Shown piece by piece: positions 34,612-42,570 of a DNA stretch of 64,000 bases; within the stretch, counting starts at the first letter, position 1, and every line of letters starts with the position of its first letter. The stretch spans positions 8,213,501 through 8,277,500 of the forward strand of contig CP071065.1 of assembly GCA_017164015.1 (NCBI GenBank), written 5' to 3'. This DNA comes from Nostoc sp. UHCC 0702. Lineage in GTDB: Bacteria; Cyanobacteriota; Cyanobacteriia; Cyanobacteriales; Nostocaceae. The position numbers and the translations under genes are program-made. The notes under the pieces are model-generated. The model saw only the letters and a list, made by a program, of their open reading frames with translations. It made no database searches and had not been told where the DNA came from.

Positions 34612-36854
34612 AACTCCCCACTCCCTACTCCCCACTGATGGATGTGGCGCATGACTTCAGCTACAGACCAAGCTTGGGCAACGGCGCCTCTAGGCACATG
34701 GGGTGGGTCGCCGTCAAAAATTTCTGAAATAGAGCCAAGACAGCCATCGGATAGAAGGTGATCTAAAAGTGGTTGCCAATCAAAAGGCAGTGGCTGGTTT
34801 GGGTAAAAACGCTGCCAAGCGCGGATAAAAGGGCCAATCAGCCAACACCAAACAGTACCCTGATGATAAGCGCGATCGCGCTCCTGTAAATTGCCGATGT
34901 ATTTCCCCAAATATTCGGGGTCATTTCTCTCAAGACTGCGAAGACCATAGGGAGTCAGCAAACGCTCAACTGCCAAATCGAGTATCAAACGCCCCTGCTG
35001 TTGGGGAAATCCGCAATGGTGCAATGACAGTGCTAAAACAGCATTAGGGCGAATTTGAGAATTACGGCGATCGTCTGGTTCAATAGTGTCATAAAAATAG
35101 CTCAACTGTGGATTCCAAAACTTTTGCAGTGAGACTGTAACCTGTTGTGCTTGCTGAGCGTAACGCCGTCCCTGCTTTGCTAGACGTACCGTGTCGCCTA
35201 ATTTTAGTTCACTCAATTTTTCTGCCCACTGGCTCATCCAACATAAAGCAGAATACCACAGTGCATTGATTTCCACAGGCTTACCGCGTCGGGGTGTAAT
35301 GGGCTGTCCTCCAACCACTGCATCCATCCAAGTGAGCGCTACACCCAGAGCATCCCAACCGACTAACCCATCAGTCGCATCAACTTGGATATTGAAACGT
35401 GTACCACCAACAAATGCTTTGTAGATTTGCTGCACAACTGGAAATTGCTCTGCCAAAAATTGCCAATCCTTAGTAGCTTCCAAATAAAGCCCTAAAGTTT
35501 CAATCCACCACAGTGCCACATCAATACTATTGTAAAATGGTTCGTCATCACCCTCAGGAAAGGCATTAGGAATCAAACCTTGAGAACAGTAACGCCCAAA
35601 AGTTTGCAACAATCCTTTTGCCAAGTCAAAGCGCTGCGGTACTAACGTTAAACCGGGTAAGGAAATTAACGTATCACGTCCCCAGTCATTGAACCAGTGA
35701 TAACCAGCAATGACCGTAGGGCCAGTAATTGAGGCTCGATAAACGATAAATTGATCGCCAGCTTTTAATAGTTGCTGCCATATTAAAGATTGGGCATTGG
35801 GGAGCCACCCCCGTGGGCGGGTTTCCCGACTTGAGGGGAGTGGCGTCATTGGACATCGGGTATGGGGCATTGGGTATAGACTTGCTCCCCTGCTCCCTTG
35901 CTCCCTTGCTCCCTTGCTCCCCCCTTCACACCATCCAAAAATCTGGAAAAGCCTTTCTTGCTCTGCCTCTACAGCTTCTGCAAAAGTTTCACTGGTAAGG
36001 GCACTTTGCCGTGGGTCAGGAAAACCCATCTGGGCTGCTAAAGTGACTGCATCTCCTGGCCGGAGAGTGACTGTTAAATAACCAGGGCTGTAGAGGTCTT
36101 CATAATCGCCTAATCCCCGCTGCGTCTCTTCTGGTAACTGATAATTCCAGTACCAAACTGCGTCTGGTTGATATTCTCCTTGTGTCCAACGCAAGTGCCA
36201 AGGTGTGCCAAAGCGTCTAGAGATGATTGCTTGCAGGCAGAGTTGCTTTTCACCGAGCAATTGCGAAAACTGTAAACCAGGACTTGCAGCTTGCTGCTGA
36301 TGAAAATCGCGATCGCCTATCAACAGTCGCAGTCTTAAAATACCTATATCTGTCCCATCATAGCGATACTGAATCAAAAGGCGATGGCAAAATTGGGAGT
36401 GGGTATTGAGTACTGGGGATTGGGGATTGGGTACTGGGGATTGGGTATTAGGTACTGGGGATTGGGTAAAAGTATTTTCCCAGTCCCTAGTCCCTAGTAT
36501 CGAGTCCCCAGTCCCCAAACCATAAGGCATAACCAACTGTCTACTCAATTGCCAGTGATCTTCACTCCAAACCCATTTAGGCACGGGGTTTAAATCAAAA
36601 GAACGCAGCAGTTTGTAGCCTGTCGGCTCAATCTTACCGCTATGCCAGAAATTAGTCCCCAGGGCTACAACTTCACCTGATACTTCCAAGCTTGCTTCTA
36701 AATGCGAAATCAGCAGAGTGCGCCCATAAGGCGGATTTGTAGCAGCAAACAGCCAACCGTGATAAGTGCGGGTGCGAACATCAGAAACGGTACCACTGGC
36801 AAAACTTCCTAAGCCATTGGTGAGTAACCATTCTCTTGTATCTAAATCAGTCAT
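34608..36854 (-). CDS. glycogen debranching enzyme (amylo-alpha-1,6-glucosidase)
   Basis: A 748-residue protein: an N-terminal GDE_N domain (EWLLTNGLGSFASGT, RTYHGWLFAA) and a C-terminal (alpha/alpha)6 domain of the archaeal/eukaryal debranching-enzyme type (AGYHWFNDWGRDTLISLPGL with likely acid residue, EGDDEPFYNSIDVALWW, VQVDATDG-type segment, YHQGTVWCWLIGPFI). It should hydrolyse alpha-1,6 branches of glycogen. Two insertions made by repeats occur in frame: residues about 118-153 (NTQSPVP units) and about 305-353 (Gly/Arg/Glu-rich, then a palindromic repeat). The stop codon TGA (34610-34608) is provided by the last bases of the IS608-like element. Without it the frame would end one residue later in TAA, so the insertion leaves the length unchanged. 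Confidence 0.88.
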   Translation of the reverse strand: MTDLDTREWLLTNGLGSFASGTVSDVRTRTYHGWLFAATNPPYGRTLLISHLEASLEVSGEVVALGTNFWHSGKIEPTGYKLLRSFDLNPVPKWVWSEDHWQLSRQLVMPYGLGTGDSILGTRDWENTFTQSPVPNTQSPVPNPQSPVLNTHSQFCHRLLIQYRYDGTDIGILRLRLLIGDRDFHQQQAASPGLQFSQLLGEKQLCLQAIISRRFGTPWHLRWTQGEYQPDAVWYWNYQLPEETQRGLGDYEDLYSPGYLTVTLRPGDAVTLAAQMGFPDPRQSALTSETFAEAVEAEQERLFQIFGWCEGGSKGAREQGSRGASLYPMPHTRCPMTPLPSSRETRPRGWLPNAQSLIWQQLLKAGDQFIVYRASITGPTVIAGYHWFNDWGRDTLISLPGLTLVPQRFDLAKGLLQTFGRYCSQGLIPNAFPEGDDEPFYNSIDVALWWIETLGLYLEATKDWQFLAEQFPVVQQIYKAFVGGTRFNIQVDATDGLVGWDALGVALTWMDAVVGGQPITPRRGKPVEINALWYSALCWMSQWAEKLSELKLGDTVRLAKQGRRYAQQAQQVTVSLQKFWNPQLSYFYDTIEPDDRRNSQIRPNAVLALSLHHCGFPQQQGRLILDLAVERLLTPYGLRSLERNDPEYLGKYIGNLQERDRAYHQGTVWCWLIGPFIRAWQRFYPNQPLPFDWQPLLDHLLSDGCLGSISEIFDGDPPHVPRGAVAQAWSVAEVMRHIHQWGVGSGEF

Positions 36855-37172
36855 TTGTTACTCAGAATCGTTATGACTATGATATAGTCGTAACAGATCG
36901 TAATCAAACTGTGACATAGCCCTGTTCGGCGTACTCCTTCGGAGAACCCGTAGGGTAGCCGTTCCCGTAGGGTAGGAAGGGTTAGCCCGCCTGACCTAGA
37001 GAACTGCGTTCCCGTTCGCGATCGCATCTCCCCAAGAGAAGGGTTTCTCGCATTCCGAAGGAGAACCCGCAGCGAAGAGTACCCGAAAAGGTGACAGCGT
37101 GGAAGGGTGAGTTTTATCTGACCCAAACCCAACGCTATTAGTAAGGATATAAGTCAAAGGAGAATTAGGTTA
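36855..37172. repeat. palindrome-rich spacer upstream of 2-Cys peroxiredoxin
   Basis: Bases about 36920-37090 consist of inverted pieces such as CTCCTTCGGAGAACCCGTAGGGTAG and CATTCCGAAGGAGAACCCGCAG. This type of dispersed cyanobacterial repeat recurs in part at 61900-61945. The open frame on the minus strand here is repeat-derived. The last 40 bases hold AAGGAGAA (37158-37165), the ribosome binding site of the peroxiredoxin gene. Confidence 0.6.
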
Positions 37173-37784
37173 ATGTCCCTCACTTACGGAACAGAAGGAA
37201 GCATCCGCGTTGGTCAACAAGCTCCCGATTTTACAGCAACTGCTGTAGTCGATCAGGAATTTAAGACGATTAAACTTTCCGACTATCGCGGTAAGTATGT
37301 CGTCCTATTTTTCTACCCCCTAGACTTTACCTTTGTTTGCCCCACTGAAATCACAGCGTTTAGCGATCGCTACGAAGAATTCAAGAAAATTAATACGGAA
37401 ATCCTTGGGGCTTCCGTAGACAGCGAATTCTCTCACCTCGCTTGGATTCAAACTGATCGCAAGTCTGGTGGCGTCGGCGACCTCAATTATCCTCTAGTTT
37501 CCGACATCAAAAAAGAGATTAGCGCCGCTTACAATGTCCTAGACCCAGCAGCAGGCATTGCCTTACGTGGTCTATTCATCATCGACAAAGATGGTATTAT
37601 ACAGCACGCCACTATCAATAACCTAGCTTTTGGTCGCAGCGTCGATGAAACTCTGCGGACATTACAAGCAATTCAGTATGTTCAGTCCCACCCTGATGAA
37701 GTTTGCCCAGCTGGTTGGCAACCTGGTGATCAAACAATGGTTCCCGACCCAGTGAAGTCAAAAGTCTACTTCTCTGCTGTCTAG
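37173..37784 (+). CDS. 2-Cys peroxiredoxin
   Basis: A 203-residue typical 2-Cys peroxiredoxin of the AhpC/TSA family. The peroxidatic cysteine is in DFTFVCPTEI (Cys56) and the resolving cysteine is in DEVCPAGW (Cys178). The family pattern FYPLDFTF is complete. It reduces hydrogen peroxide and organic peroxides with electrons from thioredoxin or NTRC and protects photosynthesis. The start ATG follows an AAGGAGAATTAGGTTA leader by about 8 bases. It stands alone on the plus strand, upstream of another peroxiredoxin-like gene. Confidence 0.93.
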   Translation: MSLTYGTEGSIRVGQQAPDFTATAVVDQEFKTIKLSDYRGKYVVLFFYPLDFTFVCPTEITAFSDRYEEFKKINTEILGASVDSEFSHLAWIQTDRKSGGVGDLNYPLVSDIKKEISAAYNVLDPAAGIALRGLFIIDKDGIIQHATINNLAFGRSVDETLRTLQAIQYVQSHPDEVCPAGWQPGDQTMVPDPVKSKVYFSAV

Positions 37785-38066
37785 AAAGTGCGGAGTTAGG
37801 AGTTAGGAGGCGCAGAGTTAGGAGTTATTCTTCTTATGTTCCCCTGCCCTTTTACTCACCTGCTCCATTATTGAGAGCAAAATTAATCAGAACCACAGAT
37901 AAACACAAATAAACACAGATACATATAGATCAGTGTTAATTCAAGTGTGAATCTGTGGTTTTGGTTTGATCGTCTCATCTTCATAGAAGTTAGGAACAGA
38001 CAAATAAAAATTATTTCATCACTGTTTACACTCAACAATGATCAATATATAAATTAAGGATAAAAT

Positions 38067-38615
38067 ATGCTGACTTCAACTGATTTTAGTGGCTTATTAA
38101 ATGAGCGTTTTTTCCGTAATTTTCTCCCAGTACCAGCTACCAATATACTCAGGTTGGGAGTAGGAACGCCAGATTTTCAACTACCAGATATTACTAACGG
38201 CACCTTAGTAAAGTTATCCAACTATAGAGGCGAACAACCAGTATTACTGGCTTTTACAAGGATATTTACTGAAAAGCAATATTGCCCTTTTTGTTTTCCT
38301 CACATCAAAGCTTTGAATGAGAACTACGAACAATTCAAAAATCGCGGTATCGAAGTTTTGATGGTTACAAGTACTGACGAAAAGCAGAGTCAAATAGTTG
38401 TGAGGGATTTAGGTTTACAAATGCCCTTGCTGAGTGATCCGAGTTGTCGTCTCTTTCGTACTTATCAAGTAGGGCAAGCACTGGGGGCACCTCTACCAGC
38501 ACAGTTCATCTTAGATAAAGAAGGAAGACTTCGCTACTGGCATTTATTTTCTTTCTTGGATCACAACGCCAGTGTAGAGATATTGTTAGAACAATTCAAT
38601 TTTCTTAATCACTAA
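38067..38615 (+). CDS. peroxiredoxin/thioredoxin-like protein with CPFC motif
   Basis: A 182-residue AhpC/TSA-like domain protein with GTPDFQLPDITNG, an active-site segment QYCPFCFPHIKAL (Cys73, Cys76), and LLSDPSCRLFRTYQVG with a further Cys. A CxxC site with Phe is more like a thioredoxin/redoxin than a PrxQ (CTxE/CxxxxC). The function is probably a thiol peroxidase or disulfide reductase; which one cannot be told from sequence. It starts about 280 bases after the 2-Cys peroxiredoxin. It has no signal peptide, so it is cytoplasmic. Confidence 0.8.
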   Translation: MLTSTDFSGLLNERFFRNFLPVPATNILRLGVGTPDFQLPDITNGTLVKLSNYRGEQPVLLAFTRIFTEKQYCPFCFPHIKALNENYEQFKNRGIEVLMVTSTDEKQSQIVVRDLGLQMPLLSDPSCRLFRTYQVGQALGAPLPAQFILDKEGRLRYWHLFSFLDHNASVEILLEQFNFLNH

Positions 38616-38754
38616 AATTAACTCCAATGTATTGAAAGGTCAACACGTTAAAGCTATAATTAAAGAATATCTGTAAAGCAGTACTAGCTTTGACGCATCA
38701 ATGCACTGGCAAAAACTCAAGATGCGTTAATTAGATTAAAAACAAAAACTATTT

Positions 38755-38991
38755 GTGAGTGAGATGCCGAAATACGTTGACCTTTCCCCTTACTGGACAG
38801 AAGACAAGAACATATCCATTCAAAAAGCTAAGGATATGACAGGGTTAGATAAAAGAACCTTGTCATCTGCCAGAAAAGGACTACTTGAACGTGGACAGTT
38901 TGAGACTCTTTTTAAACTTAGAGATTTAGCTTCTGAGTTAGCTGGCAAACCGCTAACACTGGAGGAAATTTTTAAAGATGACCAAGAATAA
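38755..38991 (+). CDS. small putative helix-turn-helix protein
   Basis: A protein of 75-78 residues with GTG (38755) or ATG (38764) as start. The segment SIQKAKDMTGLDKRTLSSARKGLLERGQ fits a helix-turn-helix DNA-binding fold, followed by a second helix LFKLRDLASELAGKPLTLEEIF. This is like small XRE/Cro-type or antitoxin-type proteins in which the DNA-binding part takes nearly the whole chain. No toxin partner is next to it. Confidence is moderate for being a gene and low for function. Confidence 0.6.
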   Translation: MSEMPKYVDLSPYWTEDKNISIQKAKDMTGLDKRTLSSARKGLLERGQFETLFKLRDLASELAGKPLTLEEIFKDDQE

Positions 38992-39166
38992 CAAAGGCTG
39001 TGCCCTGCTATCTTAAAGCATTCTCGATTAACCCAGAGGTGGGCACTGCCTGCAACATAAAAATAAAGGTTTGGGTGAAATATAAGCAGTGCCCACCCTA
39101 CAACAATTGCAATTAGGCAACTGGTGCAAAATGTGAGCGATCGCACTACTCCACTTTTCTGCTAGC

Positions 39167-39448
39167 TTAGTTATGTTCTAAAAACTCGACTTTAGGTAAT
39201 AAAGGGTCACTAACAATACCCACACCGCTAAAACCCCAACGTTTGAGTAAGCTTCCTAACTGTGTACCAGGAATAGATTCCACAGCAAAACGGTTTGCCA
39301 CATCTGCGGCATGAGTGTTGAGATAGCTCAAAGCATCAAAATTTTCACGAAACAGCAATAAATAACCTGATGCTTCAGCACTAGGACGGGCTGTCAGATA
39401 ACGACCGTCTGCTTTTGAACGAACTAGGTAATAAACTTCGGACAGCAT
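39167..39448 (-). CDS. small conserved-looking unknown protein
   Basis: A 93-residue protein with ordinary composition and predicted alternating strands and helices (VYYLVRSKADGRYLTARP, LLLFRENFDALSYLNTHA). There is no signal peptide or membrane segment. I do not recognise a named domain. The upstream region is a GGGGAGATGGGG repeat, so the promoter must lie within or beyond it. Confidence 0.65.
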   Translation of the reverse strand: MLSEVYYLVRSKADGRYLTARPSAEASGYLLLFRENFDALSYLNTHAADVANRFAVESIPGTQLGSLLKRWGFSGVGIVSDPLLPKVEFLEHN

Positions 39449-39530
39449 GGGGATGGGGAGATGGGGAGATGGGGGATGAGGGGATGAGGAGATGGGGGGA
39501 TGAGGAGATGGGGAGATGGGGGGATATAGA
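39449..39530. repeat. STRR array (GGGGAGAT/GGGGGATGA)
   Basis: About nine units of 8 to 10 bases (GATGGGGAGATGGGGGATGAG and variants) lie directly upstream of the unknown gene at 39167. Confidence 0.85.
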
Positions 39531-39692
39531 CATAATTCTTCATTCCTAACTCCGCGCCTCCGCGCCTCTTTACTTTATAGGACTTGCAAATAACAAAATA
39601 TCCCATTGTAGTTGTTCTAATTTGCTGTCCACAGCCATCAGCCATCAATCATCAGTAAACAACTTTAACAGAGATAATTTATTTATCGTCTT

Positions 39693-40733
39693 TTATTTGT
39701 CGAGACTAATGCGCGGGTCGGCAACTGTCAACATTAAATCTGCTACCAAGTTACCAATAATCAGTAGTACCGCGCCCATGACGAGGCTAGCCATAGCTAG
39801 AGGTACATCTTGATTAATGAGAGCCTGGTAAGTTAATCTTCCTAATCCTGGCCAGTTGAAGAACTGTTCAGTAATAAAAGCACCCCCCAATAAACCAGCT
39901 AACTCAAAACCTAATAAAGTAATTAAAGGATTGACAGCATTACGCAGAGCATGAACATAAATAACTCGGTTTTCTGGCAGTCCTTTAGCGCGAGCTGTTT
40001 GAATATAATCTTGACGTAAAACATCCAACAATTCGCCGCGAGTGATTCGCTGTAAGCCAGCAAAACTAGTAATGCTCAATGCAATAGTGGGTAATATTAA
40101 GTGCCAGCCAACATCCAAGATTTTTCCAATAGGGGAAAGGTCTGCATAATATATGCTGGTCATACCTCCCACGGGAAACAGAGGAGTTGTAATTTGAGCA
40201 AAAAATAATAATATTAAGGCAGTGATAAAACTAGGGAATCCTTGTCCCAGGTAACTAATTAGTAGCAACACCTTGCCAACTGAATCATTTTGTTTAATCG
40301 CTGCCAGAATACCTAAAGGTATGGCAATTGTCCAAGTTGCAATTAACGAAGCCAGTGCCATCAGTAAAGTTGCTGGAACTCTCTCCCACAATAAGGTTGC
40401 TACAGGACGATTATAAGCAAAACTAGTGCCAAAATCTCCTTTTGTGACAACATTCCATAACCATAAAAAATACTGCACTATCCAAGGTTTATCCAATCCA
40501 AATTGGATGGTCAGTGCCTTGCGATATTCTTCGGTAATTTTGGGATTTTCTTTTAGTTTACTCAGAAAATTTCCAGGGGCGAGATCCATGATGAAAGACG
40601 ATAATAGTGATGCCAATAACAAGGTAAAAAGTGCTTGTAATATCCGTTTCATCACATAAATAAAAGTTTCACTGGTGACTAGCCTGATTAGCCAATCTCG
40701 ACTTGTCTCCAAAGAAATTCTTGTAGATGTCAT
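39693..40733 (-). CDS. ABC transporter permease, oligopeptide/nickel (DppB/OppB) type
   Basis: A 346-residue membrane protein with six hydrophobic segments and the DppB/OppB pattern: an N-terminal YVMKRILQALFTLLLASLLSSFIMDLAPG, QFGLDKPWIVQYFLWLWNV, the EAA-type motif around GELLDVLRQDYIQTARAKGLPENRV and a C-terminal EQFFNWPGLGRLTYQALINQD. It forms half of the pore of a peptide, nickel or sugar-type ABC importer. The partner permease, binding protein and ATPases are not next to it, so the rest of the system must lie elsewhere. It has a short extra N-terminal extension before the first helix. Confidence 0.88.
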   Translation of the reverse strand: MTSTRISLETSRDWLIRLVTSETFIYVMKRILQALFTLLLASLLSSFIMDLAPGNFLSKLKENPKITEEYRKALTIQFGLDKPWIVQYFLWLWNVVTKGDFGTSFAYNRPVATLLWERVPATLLMALASLIATWTIAIPLGILAAIKQNDSVGKVLLLISYLGQGFPSFITALILLFFAQITTPLFPVGGMTSIYYADLSPIGKILDVGWHLILPTIALSITSFAGLQRITRGELLDVLRQDYIQTARAKGLPENRVIYVHALRNAVNPLITLLGFELAGLLGGAFITEQFFNWPGLGRLTYQALINQDVPLAMASLVMGAVLLIIGNLVADLMLTVADPRISLDK

Positions 40734-40737
40734 AGCA

Positions 40738-40824
40738 GTTAGTTAATAGTCAATAGTCAATAATCAATAGTCAATAGTCAATAGTCAATAGTCAACACTT
40801 GGACTATGGACTTTGGACTATTGA
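40738..40824. repeat. STRR array (TCAATAG)n
   Basis: About nine copies of TCAATAG/TTAATAG heptamers, followed by GGACTATGGACTTTGGACTATTGACTAA, lie between the ABC permease gene and apt. Confidence 0.85.
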
Positions 40825-41343
40825 CTAATATTCTATTAGGGAGACAATTGGCACATCCGGCAGATGTTTACGCCCTTGTAAATCCCGTAGCTCGATAATA
40901 AACCCAAAACCCAATAATTCGCAGCCAATCTGCTGCACCAATTTTGCTGTTGCACTTGCCGTCCCACCTGTAGCAATCAAATCGTCTACAATCAAGACTC
41001 GGCTACCTGGCTGCAAAGCATCCTGATGAAGTTCCAAACAGTCAGTACCATACTCTAATTGATATTCAATTGAGTGAACTGCTGCTGGTAACTTGCCTTT
41101 TTTACGGACGGGAATAAAACCAGATTCTAATTTGTAAGCTAGAAGTGAGCCAAAAATAAACCCCCGCGACTCCATGCCTATAACGTAATCCGCTTTTAGC
41201 CCAGCTTCGATGCATTTTTGTGTAAAAATGTCAATAGTATAGCGTAATCCCTCTGGATCGCGCAGTAGAGTAGTGATATCACGAAATAAAATTCCAGGTT
41301 TGGGAAAATCAGGAATGTCACGAATTAGAGACTTTAAATCCAT
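40825..41343 (-). CDS. apt: adenine phosphoribosyltransferase
   Basis: A 172-residue type I phosphoribosyltransferase that makes AMP from adenine and PRPP in purine salvage. The PRPP-binding motif is VLIVDDLIATGGTASA, the N-terminal segment is DIPDFPKPGILFRDITTLL, and the segment YVIGMESRGFIFGSLLAYKL is typical. The length matches the family. It stands 90 bases upstream of the ABC permease gene on the same strand, with a repeat between. Confidence 0.95.
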   Translation of the reverse strand: MDLKSLIRDIPDFPKPGILFRDITTLLRDPEGLRYTIDIFTQKCIEAGLKADYVIGMESRGFIFGSLLAYKLESGFIPVRKKGKLPAAVHSIEYQLEYGTDCLELHQDALQPGSRVLIVDDLIATGGTASATAKLVQQIGCELLGFGFIIELRDLQGRKHLPDVPIVSLIEY

Positions 41344-41943
41344 AAAGTTGGGAATGGGTACTGGGGAATGGGTACTGGGTACTGGGTACTGGGTACTGGG
41401 CTTTAGTTGGGAGTTAGGAGGGACAGAGTTAGGAAGTAAGAATGCTGAGTTAGGAGGGAGGTGAAGTAGTTGTAAATCTTAAGCCTTGCGTCGATTACAA
41501 ACCGCACCAAACGGAAGCGCACGGAGTTTTTTGTCTCCCTCATCCCTCTCATCTCTCCTGCTCTCTTTGTTCCCTAATCCCCAGTCCCTAGTACCCAGTC
41601 CCCAGTCCCCAATACCGGATACCTGAAAAATCGTACACTATAATGTCATACGCGTGATCTCATACACTTGGCATGGAAGCTCCTGTTTCACAATCCATTG
41701 ACGATACTGAGAATCTACACCAAGCTAAAGATGGACTGGTAATTACAAAACAGAGGTAAACTAATGGATTAAAAACCTAAATTTTAAATATACGGAAACC
41801 TTTAAGTAGAACAAGTAAGTAATGTATATATCAAGTAGGTCTGCTACTGCCACAAGTCTAATGTTCTTGTTTGGCTACTTAATCTTAAATTAGTTGTACT
41901 AGTTTTATGTAGTCTATCAGAAGCGTACAAGGTATTTTAGAGA
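41344..41943. other. 600-bp spacer with STRR and a tiny open frame
   Basis: 41355-41470 and 41575-41620 are GGGTACTGGG and CCCAGTCCCTAGTA-type repeats. A 28-codon frame starts at ATG 41672 (MEAPVSQSIDDTENLH) and has a peptide of normal composition, but no ribosome binding site. It may be a remnant. The rest is AT-rich leader for the next gene. Confidence 0.5.
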
Positions 41944-42570
41944 ATGAATGTCTCCGCGAGCATAAAGCCCTTCAATAGTCCAACTCCTCCATCACTGCCA
42001 ATGATGCTGGATACTCTACCAGATCCTGCGATCGCGGGAGATGGATGTCCCCCTAGAACCAGGTTGCAAATTGATCTCATTTTACTGGCAATTGAAGCTT
42101 TAGAACTTGGTGGTTCAGAAGCTATCCTGACTTTTGCCCAAGAACTGGAATTAAAAGAAATTATTAAGGATCGGGTGAATTTGTGGCGAATGCGTAGCTC
42201 TAATCCTATGCGAAGAGCGCATATCCGCCGCCCTTTAAGCATCATTGAAGCTAAAGCTTTGGTAGTAATTGCTTGCTACATAGCCCGGCGTTTAACAGTT
42301 GTCATCCGCCAGATGATCATGATATATCAGCAAATGAATGAAAAGCAACTGCCACTAGAGCAAAATTTGCGACTATCTAATTATCTAGAGCGGTTTAGAG
42401 CGCATTTTAAAAGCAGGATGAATGCCCGACGTTCTGGTGTTCTGGCTTTAGGTACTGATGAGAAATTAAATGAGTTAGCTATAAATTTGTTGGGACAATT
42501 ATTATTTTGTACTGGCACAGCTGGAATGCAACGTTTCTGGATTAGTTTGTTTGACGGTGAAGTAGAATGA
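41944..42570 (+). CDS. DUF3038 family protein
   Basis: A 208-residue protein. A conserved central part (LQIDLILLAIEALELGGSEAIL, VNLWRMRSSNPMRRA, LVVIACYIARRLTVVIRQMI) fits my memory of the cyanobacterial DUF3038 family. The N-terminal 40 residues are Pro/Ser-rich. It is rich in basic residues around the middle and has no signal peptide. The last bases overlap the next gene in ATGA, so the two are translationally coupled. The function is not known; nearly universal pairing with the DUF4335 gene suggests a shared role. Confidence 0.8.
   Translation: MNVSASIKPFNSPTPPSLPMMLDTLPDPAIAGDGCPPRTRLQIDLILLAIEALELGGSEAILTFAQELELKEIIKDRVNLWRMRSSNPMRRAHIRRPLSIIEAKALVVIACYIARRLTVVIRQMIMIYQQMNEKQLPLEQNLRLSNYLERFRAHFKSRMNARRSGVLALGTDEKLNELAINLLGQLLFCTGTAGMQRFWISLFDGEVE

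Noticed and set aside
36851..37132. 93-codon minus-strand frame upstream of the peroxiredoxin
   Set aside because: Coded almost wholly by palindromic intergenic repeat.
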